A DNA stretch of 64,000 bases from Candidatus Bathyarchaeota archaeon (lineage in GTDB: Archaea > Thermoproteota > Bathyarchaeia > Bathyarchaeales > Bathycorpusculaceae): contig JAMDCQ010000014.1 in assembly GCA_023488905.1 (NCBI GenBank), positions 34,025-98,024 of the forward strand, read 5' to 3'. Shown in pieces: positions 24,313-32,635 of the stretch; positions within the stretch are counted from its first letter, which is position 1; each line of letters starts with the position of its first letter. The notes beneath the pieces were generated by a model. It was not told the DNA's origin. It did not search any database and was given only the letters and a program-made list of their open reading frames with translations. Made by a program: the position numbers and the translations under genes.

Positions 24313-25629
24313 GTGGATGGCAAGTACTGGAACCGGAAAATCGAAACCATGCCAAGGCAGCAAATAAAAGAACACCAACTACAAAAGCTCCGAGAACAAG
24401 TCAAATACTGCTACGAAAACAGCAGTTTCTACCACAAAAAATTCGACTCAGTAGGCTTAAAACCCCAAGACATACAAACATTAGAAGACCTAACGAAAAT
24501 TCCTTTCACAGTTAAAAGTGACTTACGTGACAACTACCCGTTTGGGATGGTTACCGTAAAACCCACTGAAATCGTGGAGATTCATGCCTCAAGCGGAACC
24601 ACAGGCAACCCTATAGTGGGCGCATACACCCGAAACGACATGGACGTCTGGTCGGAACTTATGGGTCGCTCCATCTACACCACTGGCGGCAGACCCCAAG
24701 ACGTCATCCACATCGCATACGGTTACGGCTTGTTCACGGGCGGCTTAGGCTTCCATTACGGCGCCCAGAAAGTCGGCGCAAAAATCATCCCTGCCAGCGG
24801 CGGCATGACCCAACGCCAAATCAAACTTATGAAGGACTTAGGCGCCACCATCTTGGCTTGCACGCCTAGCTTCGCGGTTTACCTTGCCGAAACGATGGCT
24901 CAAGAAGGTGTAGACCCAAGAAAGGACCTTAAACTCAAAAGAGGCATGTTCGGCGCGGAGCCCTGGTCAAGCAAGATTCGCGAGCGAATCGAGCAGCAAA
25001 TCGGTATCGAAGCGTTTGACGTTTACGGATTGACTGAACTCTGCGGTCCAGGCGTCTCTATCGAATGTGAGCAGCATGACGGTTTGCACATTTGGGAAGA
25101 CCACTTCATCGTGGAAACCATCGACCCTGACACGGGCGAGGTTTTAGCGGATGGAGAAGAAGGCGAACTGGTCTTCACAACTCTCACTAAAACAGGTTTA
25201 CCCATGCTTCGCTACAGAACCCGAGACATATCCAAAATAACCACTGAACAATGCAAGTGCGGTCGCACCCACTCGCGAATGCTCCGTGTGCAAGGACGCA
25301 GCGACGACATGCTCATCATACGCGGAGTAAACGTGTTTCCCTCACAAATCGAGTACGCAGTCATGTGCTTCTCCGAATTAGCCACCCAATACCTAATTGT
25401 TGTTGATAGACCCGGAGCACTCGACACCTTCGTAGTCAAAGTTGAATTATGTGAAAAAGCCGCCAGCAACCCACAGCTCGACAAAAACGCTTTGAAAAAT
25501 GAAGTCCAAAAACGAATCCACATCGTCACAGGCATAAGCGCCGACGTAGAAATCGTTAAACCAGACGAAATCCCAAGAACCGAGGGCAAAGCGAAAAGAG
25601 TACTTGACTTGCGCAAAGGTAAGATGTAA
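24313..25629 (+). CDS. paaK: Phenylacetate-CoA ligase (AMP-forming)
   Basis: The 438-residue adenylate-forming enzyme activates aryl acids to CoA thioesters at the cost of ATP to AMP. The P-loop SSGTTGNPIVGAYT is near residue 97, the aspartate motif YRTRDISKI near 300, and the C-terminal hinge GRSDDMLIIRGVNVFPSQIE is typical of PaaK. Its place between transporter ATPases and IorAB indicates work with aryl acids such as phenylacetate or indoleacetate, in either direction. GTG start, 19 bases after livF. Confidence 0.93.
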   Translation: MDGKYWNRKIETMPRQQIKEHQLQKLREQVKYCYENSSFYHKKFDSVGLKPQDIQTLEDLTKIPFTVKSDLRDNYPFGMVTVKPTEIVEIHASSGTTGNPIVGAYTRNDMDVWSELMGRSIYTTGGRPQDVIHIAYGYGLFTGGLGFHYGAQKVGAKIIPASGGMTQRQIKLMKDLGATILACTPSFAVYLAETMAQEGVDPRKDLKLKRGMFGAEPWSSKIRERIEQQIGIEAFDVYGLTELCGPGVSIECEQHDGLHIWEDHFIVETIDPDTGEVLADGEEGELVFTTLTKTGLPMLRYRTRDISKITTEQCKCGRTHSRMLRVQGRSDDMLIIRGVNVFPSQIEYAVMCFSELATQYLIVVDRPGALDTFVVKVELCEKAASNPQLDKNALKNEVQKRIHIVTGISADVEIVKPDEIPRTEGKAKRVLDLRKGKM

Positions 25630-25638
25630 GGATTAACG

Positions 25639-27828
25639 ATGACTAAGATTGCAGCAGATAAGCCAGGCACTTTCGCCTTGCTTAACGGAGATGAGGCAGT
25701 TGCACGCGGGGCACTGGAAACCGCAGTCAAGGTTGCCGCCGCCTATCCGGGGACTCCTTCTACAGAAATCTTGGAAGCCATAGCAGAAGTCGCCAAACAA
25801 TTCGGGATTTATGCGGAGTGGAGCATTAATGAGATTGTTGCCGCCGAAGTCGCGGTTGGTGCTTCCATGACCGGTGTCCGTGCAATCGTGTGCATGAAGC
25901 ATGTGGGGCTAAACGTCGCTGCCGACGCGGTCATGACGTTGGCGTACACGGGTGTTGAAGGTGGCTTGGTAATTGTGGTTTGTGATGATCCAGCCTTGCA
26001 TAGCAGTCAAAACGAACAGGACACCCGCTTCTTCGCCGTCCACTCCAAGTTGCCGCTGCTGGATGCGGGTAGCCCCCAAGAAGCCCTTGACATGGCACGC
26101 TATGCCTATGAACTTAGCGAGAAACTTCATCTTCCTGTAATCCTCAGATTGACCACCCGTGTTGCCCACGGTAAAGCTCGGGTAAAGTTGGGTGCCTTAG
26201 AGAAGATTATTCGACGCCCCGATTTCGACAAGAACGGCTCCAAATGGGTCATGGTGCCCTCAAACGCAATACGTCAACACCGCGTCTTGGAAAAAAGGCT
26301 ATCCGAGGCGAAGCTTGATGCAGAAACCTCACAATTCAACAGCTTAGAAGACAACGGAAGCGAAATAGGCATCGTAGGCAGCGGCGTCGGATACTGCTAC
26401 GCCCGCTCAGTCTTAGACACCAAAAAGTTTTCATGGCTAAAACTCGGGTTCGTGCACCCCTTCCCAGCCGAAATGGTTAAAGCGTTTGCATCGAAAGTCA
26501 AAAAACTCATCGTCATCGAAGAACTCAGACCATACTTAGAAGAAAACATCCAACGCCTAAAACTCGACGTGACAGGTAAAGCCGAGTTGGGATTGGAAGA
26601 AATCGGGGAGTTAACCCCTGATAGAGTCCGCGAAGCCTTTGCCAAGCTAGGCTTAACCGACAAACCAGAAGCCCCTCAACAGGTTGATTTGCCCCCTCGC
26701 CCCCCAGCACTGTGCCCCGGATGCCCCCACCGCGCGTTTTACTATGCGCTTAACATGGTTAATCAGTCTGTCCAGTGTGACAGCGACAAATGCGTCGGCT
26801 GCGACATATGCGAATACATCTGCTCCTTTGAGAAGGAAGGCATCTTTAACCCACTAAAATCCCGCATACGCGCCGTACGAATTAAAGTCATCAATAATAC
26901 GGCGATAACCTGCAAAGCTTGCATAAACGCGCCCTGCGTTGCAGCGTGCCCAGAAGATGCCCTTATTCAGTCAAAGCAAACAGGCACCGTCACAGTTGAC
27001 GAGGACAAATGCAAGGGCTGCGGCTGGTGCATAGAATCATGCCAATACGGCGCACTCACACTTCACCCAGTTACACATAAACCCCTAATCTGCGATACCT
27101 GCGGAGGCGACCCCAAATGTATCCCACTCTGCCCTGAGAGTGCCCTTAGCCTCAAGGGAAGGTCCGATGACAAAATCGTTACTGGCGACATCGGGTGCTA
27201 TACGCTAGGCGTTTTGCCTCCGGTGAAAGCGGTTCAATCCTGCCTCTGCATGGGTGCGGGAATCTCGCAGGCAGCAGGCATGTACCACGCCGGTGTAAAA
27301 GACAAAGTGTTCTCAGTTATCGGGGACTCAACGTTTTTCCACGGAGGCATGCCGGGACTGCTAAACATCGCTTACAACAAAGCCAACGTCTGCGTCGTCG
27401 TCATGGATAACAGTGTGGTTGCTATGACGGGGCATCAGCCGACGCCTGGGTCAGGCAAAACCGTCATGGGCGCGAACACAAAAATCATCCAAATAGCCGA
27501 CATCGCCAAAGCCGTCGGCATAGAAAAAGTCGTAACCGTAGACCCCTACGACTTAGAAGCCACCATAGCTGCCCTCAGAGAAATTACAAACTACGACGGT
27601 CCCTCAGTTCTCATATCCAAACGTCCCTGCCCACTCCTAACCGAAAAAGGCCCCAAACGTCAAGTTAAAGACACATGCAACGCATGCGGAGTCTGTACCA
27701 AAGCCTTCGGATGCCCAGCCATCACCCAAACAGGCGCACACGCCGAAATCGACACCACCCTCTGTAATGGGTGTGGAGTGTGCGAAACAGTATGCCCCTT
27801 TGGCGCCGTCGGGAGGAAAGAAAAGTGA
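25639..27828 (+). CDS. iorA: Indolepyruvate ferredoxin oxidoreductase alpha subunit with inserted 4-cluster ferredoxin domain
   Basis: IorAB oxidatively decarboxylates arylpyruvates to aryl-acetyl-CoA, reducing ferredoxin. The N-terminal pyrimidine-binding part (GAYPGTPSTEI-like AAYPGTPSTEILEAIAEV) and the TPP part (GDSTFFHGGMPGLLN) are standard. Between CPGCPHR near residue 358 and GDIGCYTLG near 516 there is an insert of roughly 135 residues. It contains four 4Fe-4S motifs (CVGCDICEYIC, CKACINAPCVAACP, CKGCGWCIESC, CDTCGGDPKCIPLCP), the pattern of DMSO-reductase-B/CooF-type subunits. The usual C-terminal two-cluster domain (CNACGVC, CNGCGVCETVC) is also present, for six potential clusters. 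The length (729) exceeds the usual about 600. The insert is unusual for the family. Confidence 0.93.
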   Translation: MTKIAADKPGTFALLNGDEAVARGALETAVKVAAAYPGTPSTEILEAIAEVAKQFGIYAEWSINEIVAAEVAVGASMTGVRAIVCMKHVGLNVAADAVMTLAYTGVEGGLVIVVCDDPALHSSQNEQDTRFFAVHSKLPLLDAGSPQEALDMARYAYELSEKLHLPVILRLTTRVAHGKARVKLGALEKIIRRPDFDKNGSKWVMVPSNAIRQHRVLEKRLSEAKLDAETSQFNSLEDNGSEIGIVGSGVGYCYARSVLDTKKFSWLKLGFVHPFPAEMVKAFASKVKKLIVIEELRPYLEENIQRLKLDVTGKAELGLEEIGELTPDRVREAFAKLGLTDKPEAPQQVDLPPRPPALCPGCPHRAFYYALNMVNQSVQCDSDKCVGCDICEYICSFEKEGIFNPLKSRIRAVRIKVINNTAITCKACINAPCVAACPEDALIQSKQTGTVTVDEDKCKGCGWCIESCQYGALTLHPVTHKPLICDTCGGDPKCIPLCPESALSLKGRSDDKIVTGDIGCYTLGVLPPVKAVQSCLCMGAGISQAAGMYHAGVKDKVFSVIGDSTFFHGGMPGLLNIAYNKANVCVVVMDNSVVAMTGHQPTPGSGKTVMGANTKIIQIADIAKAVGIEKVVTVDPYDLEATIAALREITNYDGPSVLISKRPCPLLTEKGPKRQVKDTCNACGVCTKAFGCPAITQTGAHAEIDTTLCNGCGVCETVCPFGAVGRKEK

Positions 27829-28412
27829 AGCTTGACGTAGTGTTTAGCGGTGTAGGCGGACAAGGCGTCGTAGTATTGAGCGATATCTACTGTGAAGCCG
27901 CTATGCTTGAAGGGTTCGATGTTGCTAAAGCGGAGATACATGGTATGGCTCAGCGAGGCGGCTCCATAGTTGCGTTTGCCCGGATCGGTAACAAAGTAGA
28001 ATCGCCCTTGATTGAGACCGGCAAGGCGGATGCTGTTGTAGGCTTCGAAATTCTCGAAACCGCCCGAGCATTACCGATGCTAAAAAAGAACGGCACAGTT
28101 ATTGTTAACATGAAACTTATTCAACCCAGCTGCCTGCCATCAGGCGTTAAACCTAAAACCAAAGACCAACTCATATCGCTACTCAAAGCGAAGGCTTTGG
28201 TGCATGAGGTGGATGGCATGGGCATCGCCGAGAAGCTTGGCAACATGCTTGTCGTCAACACGGTGCTGCTAGGGGCGCTCTCAGCGCTTCCCGAGATACC
28301 GCTCAAAGTCGAGTCCTTCCAGCAGGCTATAGCGGGCAGACTTAAAGAAAAATACATCAACCTGAACCTCAAAGCCTTCCAACTGGGCAGAGAAAGCGTG
28401 TTAAAGAGTTAA
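27825..28412 (+). CDS. iorB: Indolepyruvate ferredoxin oxidoreductase beta subunit
   Basis: The gamma-type subunit (195 residues) begins KLDVVFSGVGGQGVVVLSDI, with the GxGGQG loop, and contains EIHGMAQRGGSIVAFARIG, both diagnostic. The GTG start overlaps the iorA stop (GTGA) and has GGGAGG eight bases upstream, so it is coupled to IorA, with which it forms the alpha2beta2 enzyme. Length is normal. Confidence 0.93.
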   Translation: MKLDVVFSGVGGQGVVVLSDIYCEAAMLEGFDVAKAEIHGMAQRGGSIVAFARIGNKVESPLIETGKADAVVGFEILETARALPMLKKNGTVIVNMKLIQPSCLPSGVKPKTKDQLISLLKAKALVHEVDGMGIAEKLGNMLVVNTVLLGALSALPEIPLKVESFQQAIAGRLKEKYINLNLKAFQLGRESVLKS

Positions 28413-28468
28413 TTTTATTAATCAAACGCTGAGATATAGCAAAGATACCATTAAAAGAGGATGTTAAT

Positions 28469-29848
28469 TTGCAAAAGAAAATGTTACTTGCATTAGTAGT
28501 CGTTGTAATCGTTGTCGTCTCAGCAGTAGCAGCGATACAATTAATGCCCAAACCCGCATCACCCGAAGCTAGAAACATCAAAATAGGCTTAGTCGCCCCT
28601 GTCTCAGGCTCGCCGATTGGACAAGACATGGAACGCGCCGCAAGAATGGCAGTTGACGAAATCAACAACGCAGGCGGCATCTACGTCTCAGCATGGAACA
28701 CCAAAGTCAACATAACCATCGTCGTCGCTGACACAGTCAACGATGCCCCAGGCAACGCCGTAACACCCGTCACCCGCGCGGTCGAAACCGACGGAGTAGA
28801 CCTCTTAATCGGAGGATACGGCAGCGCAGGCACACTCGCCAACGAAATCGTCGCCATCGAAAACAGAGTCCCCTACATCATCGCTGGAGCATCCAACGAA
28901 CTCGTAACCCGACGTGGACCACAAGGAAACTACGGCGGCCTCGGCGCACAAGGCACATACAGCATAAGCGACGAGGAAGGAATGAGCTACGTATTCCATT
29001 ACTGCACCACCACTCTTGACTATAGCAAAACCGTTGTTCAATTCTTCGCCAACGAAATGAAACCACTGGTCGCAGAAGACCGCGACTTTAGATTAGCATT
29101 ACTTTACCGCAATGACGCCTTCGGAACAGGAGTTGCACAGGCAACTAAATTCTGGATAGAAAACCTCAGCTTACCTATAACCATAGTGGCTGACAGAAGC
29201 TACGAAACCACAACAACCAACTACCAAACCGACTTAACCGCTGTTAAATCAACAAACCCCGACGCAGTCTTCGTCGTAGACAACCCCGACAAAACCCCCC
29301 TCATAATCAAACAGGGCTGGAACGAGGTTGGCCTAAAGTCAGTTTATATAGCCGTTGAAAACAATCAAGACCCCGCATTCTACACACTTCTAGGCGAAAC
29401 AGGCAGCGGACAGCTACTTGAATCAAAGCTTGACCCATTCATGAGTCCCTCATACCTACCAGCTGTAGAGGAATACTCAGAGAAATTCCTAGAACTATAC
29501 GATGTCTATCCAGGCATGATGGGCGCAGACACCTACGACGCATTCTACGTAGCTAAAGACGCCATAGAGAGAGCAGGAACACTTGACAAGGCAGAAGTTC
29601 GCACAGCCATAGAAAACACAGACCTACCACAGATGCTAATAATGACTGAATCAGGCAGAATACGATTCAGCACAGGCATAAACTACCACGAAATCAGCCC
29701 AGTAACATTCATAGAACAACTATACTGGGACAACACAAGCAACGCACTAAAGTCACGCATCGTTTGGTCACCGTTCTCACCAGGCGGCATGGAACTAAAA
29801 CAAGCAGACTTCGCTTTGCCCACCGGCTACCAAGCTGGAAGCCCATAA
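28469..29848 (+). CDS. livJ: ABC transporter substrate-binding protein (LivJ/LivK type)
   Basis: A short N-terminal hydrophobic segment (MLLALVVVVIVVVSAVAAI) acts as signal or anchor. A periplasmic-binding-protein type I domain follows: IKIGLVAPVSGSPIGQDMER, DLLIGGYGSAGTLANEIVA and MMGADTYDAFYVAKDAIERA. It would capture branched-chain or aromatic amino acids or their keto acids outside the cell for LivHMGF. TTG start with GAGG upstream. A T-rich stretch right after the stop may end part of the transcripts. Confidence 0.88.
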   Translation: MQKKMLLALVVVVIVVVSAVAAIQLMPKPASPEARNIKIGLVAPVSGSPIGQDMERAARMAVDEINNAGGIYVSAWNTKVNITIVVADTVNDAPGNAVTPVTRAVETDGVDLLIGGYGSAGTLANEIVAIENRVPYIIAGASNELVTRRGPQGNYGGLGAQGTYSISDEEGMSYVFHYCTTTLDYSKTVVQFFANEMKPLVAEDRDFRLALLYRNDAFGTGVAQATKFWIENLSLPITIVADRSYETTTTNYQTDLTAVKSTNPDAVFVVDNPDKTPLIIKQGWNEVGLKSVYIAVENNQDPAFYTLLGETGSGQLLESKLDPFMSPSYLPAVEEYSEKFLELYDVYPGMMGADTYDAFYVAKDAIERAGTLDKAEVRTAIENTDLPQMLIMTESGRIRFSTGINYHEISPVTFIEQLYWDNTSNALKSRIVWSPFSPGGMELKQADFALPTGYQAGSP

Positions 29849-29892
29849 ATTTTTTTCCCTCCTTTTCTTTTGTTCTCGCATATTTTAAATAG
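29849..29892 (+). terminator. T-rich terminator followed by a TATA box before livH
   Basis: ATTTTTTTCCC and CTTTTCTTTTG directly follow the livJ stop, an archaeal-type T-rich terminator. ATTTTAAATAG at about 29881-29891 then looks like an internal promoter for livH-livM-paaI, allowing the binding protein to be expressed separately from the permeases. Confidence 0.45.
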
Positions 29893-29944
29893 TTAACATG
29901 CTAAATTATGTCAACCGCTGCAGAGGGAGAGAGGAAAACACTAC

Positions 29945-30823
29945 ATGGATATCACGGCACCAACAATCATCTTAACTTTAGTTTGGGGTGTCGCCATCGG
30001 CTGCGTCTACATCCTGCTCGCCACAGGGTTGAACCTTATTTTCGGCGTCATGAAACTCGTCAACTTCGCCCATGGACAGCTCCTCATGTTAAGCGCCTTT
30101 TTAACGTGGACTATATCCGTTGCTTCAGGAATGAACGCTTACCTCGCCATCATCGTCTCCATGATTGTCGTAGCCCTCTTAGGCGTAGGAGTAGAAAGGC
30201 TAACGTTTCGCAGAGTGCTTGGAACAGACAAGCTTAACGAGATTTTCGTTAGCCTCGGCTTAATCTACATCTTCGAAAACGCCGCCATGCTCATCTGGGG
30301 ACCACAACCAAAACAGATCGTCAGCCCCTTTAGCGGCATGAGCCTTGCATTACCAGGAGTATCCATAACCTACGACCGCATAATCGCCGTGGTCGTCGTA
30401 GTCGCTGCTTTAGCGGCTTTTGGGGTGCTCATAAAGAAAACAAAAATCGGCTTAGCCATGCGCGCCACCAGCCAACGAAACACCACCGCCATGCTCATGG
30501 GCATAAACGTGGAAAAAATCTACATGATAACCTTCGCCATCGGCGCGGCTTTAGCGGCTGTTGCAGGCGGACTTTACGGCATAATTTTCTCTTTTGATTA
30601 TCAGGTTGGCGCGATGCCCACTATCATAGCGTTTGCTATCATTATCATGGGTGGGTTGGGAAGCATCAAAGGCGCCATAGTTGGCGGATTGCTATACGGC
30701 ATAGCGGAACAGTTGGCAACACTGTTTTTGGGCGGTATCTGGGGAAGCGCCGTCGCCTTCGCCCTACTCATCGTAGTGCTCGTGATTAGGCCCAACGGAA
30801 TATTCGGTGAAAAAGGAGAATAA
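29945..30823 (+). CDS. livH: Branched-chain-type ABC transporter permease LivH
   Basis: The 292-residue polytopic protein has GVAIGCVYILLATGLNLIFGVMK and FAHGQLLMLSAF near the N-terminus and AIIIMGGLGSIKGAIVGGLL near residue 235, the EAA-like coupling region of LivH. About eight helices are visible. It pairs with LivM, which starts two bases after its stop. The GTEK-type loop GLAMRATSQRNTTAMLMGIN is also characteristic. Confidence 0.93.
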   Translation: MDITAPTIILTLVWGVAIGCVYILLATGLNLIFGVMKLVNFAHGQLLMLSAFLTWTISVASGMNAYLAIIVSMIVVALLGVGVERLTFRRVLGTDKLNEIFVSLGLIYIFENAAMLIWGPQPKQIVSPFSGMSLALPGVSITYDRIIAVVVVVAALAAFGVLIKKTKIGLAMRATSQRNTTAMLMGINVEKIYMITFAIGAALAAVAGGLYGIIFSFDYQVGAMPTIIAFAIIIMGGLGSIKGAIVGGLLYGIAEQLATLFLGGIWGSAVAFALLIVVLVIRPNGIFGEKGE

Positions 30824-30825
30824 AA

Positions 30826-31944
30826 ATGACGCTAAAACAACAACTCACCAAACTTGTCCGCTCCAAAAGCTTCCTCTTCATGATCGCCGTCTTCGCCGTC
30901 CTCGCGCTACTGCCGATATTTATCAGCGACAACTTTTTCCTAACAGTCCTCACCCTAATCACCATCTTTTCCATCTATGCGGCGAGCTGGAATTTCTTGG
31001 CGAACTCGGGTCAAGGCTCCCTTGGGCACGCCCTCTTTTTAGGCGTCGGCGGCTTTGCTTCAGCAATCATAGGTAGCTCAATCGCGACGGCTACAGCCAA
31101 CTTATTGGGTTCAACGCAGTTGCCAGTCGGTGCCCTCTCAGTAACCATTCAAATCTTATCTCTCCTCTTAGGCGGTTTGCTTTCTGCGGGAATCGGCTTG
31201 CTGATCGGTTTAGCCTGCGTTAGACTGAAAGCATGGTACTTAGCTATGGTGACTTTCGGCTTCTCAGTCATCGCTGCAACGCTCTCAAGCCAATTTGACG
31301 CGATAACACAGGGCATAAACGGCTTCCCCACTACAACACTTGTTACCAGAGGCTTTCCCTTCTACATTTTAGTCCTCTCCTTCGCGATTGTATCCATAGC
31401 TGCTATGTACATAATCACAAAATCAAGAATGGGAATGGCGTTCAAAGCAATCCACGGCAACGAACCAGAAGCAAAAATGATCGGCATCAACACAGCAAAA
31501 TACAAACTCATCGCATTCGTAATCAGCACCTTCTTTGCAGGCATAGCTGGAGGCTTATACGCCTACTTCATCAGACTCATCGACAACTCGGTGTTTTCCC
31601 CGTTGAACTCGTTTACGCCGCTGATCATGACGGTCATCGGAGGATTAGGCACAGTGGTAGGTCCAATCATAGGCACCGTCTTCTTGGTTTCAATCCAACA
31701 ACTCTTAGCCTTGCCAAGCGTGGTTGATTCGCTTCGAGCCTCTCTGGGGCCACTGTTCCCAGAAGTCAGCAACGTAGGTGCGCCACTTGGGTTTCTGATT
31801 ATAGGAATAATCCTACTTGTAATAGTTATTTTCCTTCCAAAAGGGCTTGTTTCTCTTCCACAAAAATCTAAAACTATGATGCCGAGAATTCAGAAACTCG
31901 TTAAACGTATTAGCAGCAAATTTAAGAGGAAAAAACCGAAATGA
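30826..31944 (+). CDS. livM: Branched-chain-type ABC transporter permease LivM
   Basis: The 372-residue permease has AASWNFLANSGQGSLGHALFLG and MAFKAIHGNEPEAKMIGIN (coupling loop) and GGLGTVVGPIIGTVFLV, all typical of LivM, with about ten hydrophobic segments and a long basic tail (KLVKRISSKFKRKKPK). It overlaps the thioesterase gene by four bases (ATGA), keeping the last three genes coupled. Confidence 0.93.
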   Translation: MTLKQQLTKLVRSKSFLFMIAVFAVLALLPIFISDNFFLTVLTLITIFSIYAASWNFLANSGQGSLGHALFLGVGGFASAIIGSSIATATANLLGSTQLPVGALSVTIQILSLLLGGLLSAGIGLLIGLACVRLKAWYLAMVTFGFSVIAATLSSQFDAITQGINGFPTTTLVTRGFPFYILVLSFAIVSIAAMYIITKSRMGMAFKAIHGNEPEAKMIGINTAKYKLIAFVISTFFAGIAGGLYAYFIRLIDNSVFSPLNSFTPLIMTVIGGLGTVVGPIIGTVFLVSIQQLLALPSVVDSLRASLGPLFPEVSNVGAPLGFLIIGIILLVIVIFLPKGLVSLPQKSKTMMPRIQKLVKRISSKFKRKKPK

Positions 31945-32303
31945 AGGGCACAGACTACTTCGCAGACGCCTTAGGCATAAAAGAGCATGAAGTCAAAGAC
32001 GGCTACGCAAAAGTCTCCATGCAAATACAGAAAACCCACACTAACGCCTTAGGATTCACGCACGGCGGTGCCATCTTTTCACTGGCGGACTACGCTTTTG
32101 CGTTAGCATGCAACTATGGCGACAATGTGGCGGTTGCGGTTGAGGTTGACATCAAGTTTCTGCGTCCCACTGTTGAAGGGGACTGCTTAACTGCGGAGGC
32201 GACGCGGGTTTCGGATGGGAAAACCACGGGGTTGTACCATGTTGCGGTGCGCAAAGATGACAAGTTGGTTGCGTTTTTTTCGGGTTTAGCGTTCAAAAAG
32301 TAA
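31941..32303 (+). CDS. paaI: PaaI-type hotdog thioesterase
   Basis: The 120-residue single hotdog domain has TNALGFTHGGAIFSLADYAFALACN, the PaaI signature with the active Asp in the helix, followed by strands VAVEVDIKFLRP and GLYHVAVRKDDKLVAFFSG. PaaI hydrolyses phenylacetyl-CoA-type thioesters that accumulate. As last gene of the aryl-acid operon it would free CoA when ligase or IorAB products build up. Confidence 0.9.
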   Translation: MKGTDYFADALGIKEHEVKDGYAKVSMQIQKTHTNALGFTHGGAIFSLADYAFALACNYGDNVAVAVEVDIKFLRPTVEGDCLTAEATRVSDGKTTGLYHVAVRKDDKLVAFFSGLAFKK

Positions 32304-32310
32304 CCGCGGA

Positions 32311-32355
32311 CATATTTGGATCCTAATAGTGGTTCTATGCAGAAACCTATAGAGG
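32311..32355 (+). repeat. Short dispersed hairpin repeat, copy R1
   Basis: CATATTTGGATCCTAATAG, then GCAGAAACCTATAGAGG. It shares this pattern with two tandem copies at 55316 and 55376. GGTT and AACC inside can pair as a small hairpin. Confidence 0.6.
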
Positions 32356-32410
32356 GAGGTAGCGGGTAGCGTTTCTGAGCGCTACATGCGGAGCGGGGTT
32401 TGGCGAACAA

Positions 32411-32418
32411 TATATTTA
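32411..32418 (+). promoter_or_regulatory. TATA box of tRNA-Cys
   Basis: TATATTTA lies 34 bases before the tRNA 5' end, at the usual archaeal distance for a short leader. Confidence 0.55.
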
Positions 32419-32444
32419 TGTGGGACTTTTCATAGTGTTGCGGT

Positions 32445-32520
32445 GCTGGGGTGGCCGAATGGCTTAGGCGGTAGCCTGCAGAGCTGCTCTATATGGGTTC
32501 AATTCCCATCCCCAGCTCCA
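32445..32520 (+). tRNA. tRNA-Cys (anticodon GCA), CCA encoded
   Basis: Acceptor GCTGGGG pairs with CCCCAGC. The anticodon stem GTAGC/GCTGC (one G-T pair) holds the loop CTGCAGA with anticodon GCA. The T-arm ATGGG/CCCAT encloses TTCAATT. The discriminator is U, the main identity base of tRNA-Cys, and CCA is encoded. Confidence 0.95.
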
Positions 32521-32635
32521 ACTTCTACCATACCACTTAAAAATGATGGGGCACAGCAACCAACACAGCCCTCCCCGTCATATTCATCAACGCTGATGAA
32601 GCGTTAAGTGCCACAGAGTGCAAGAACTTCAGACG

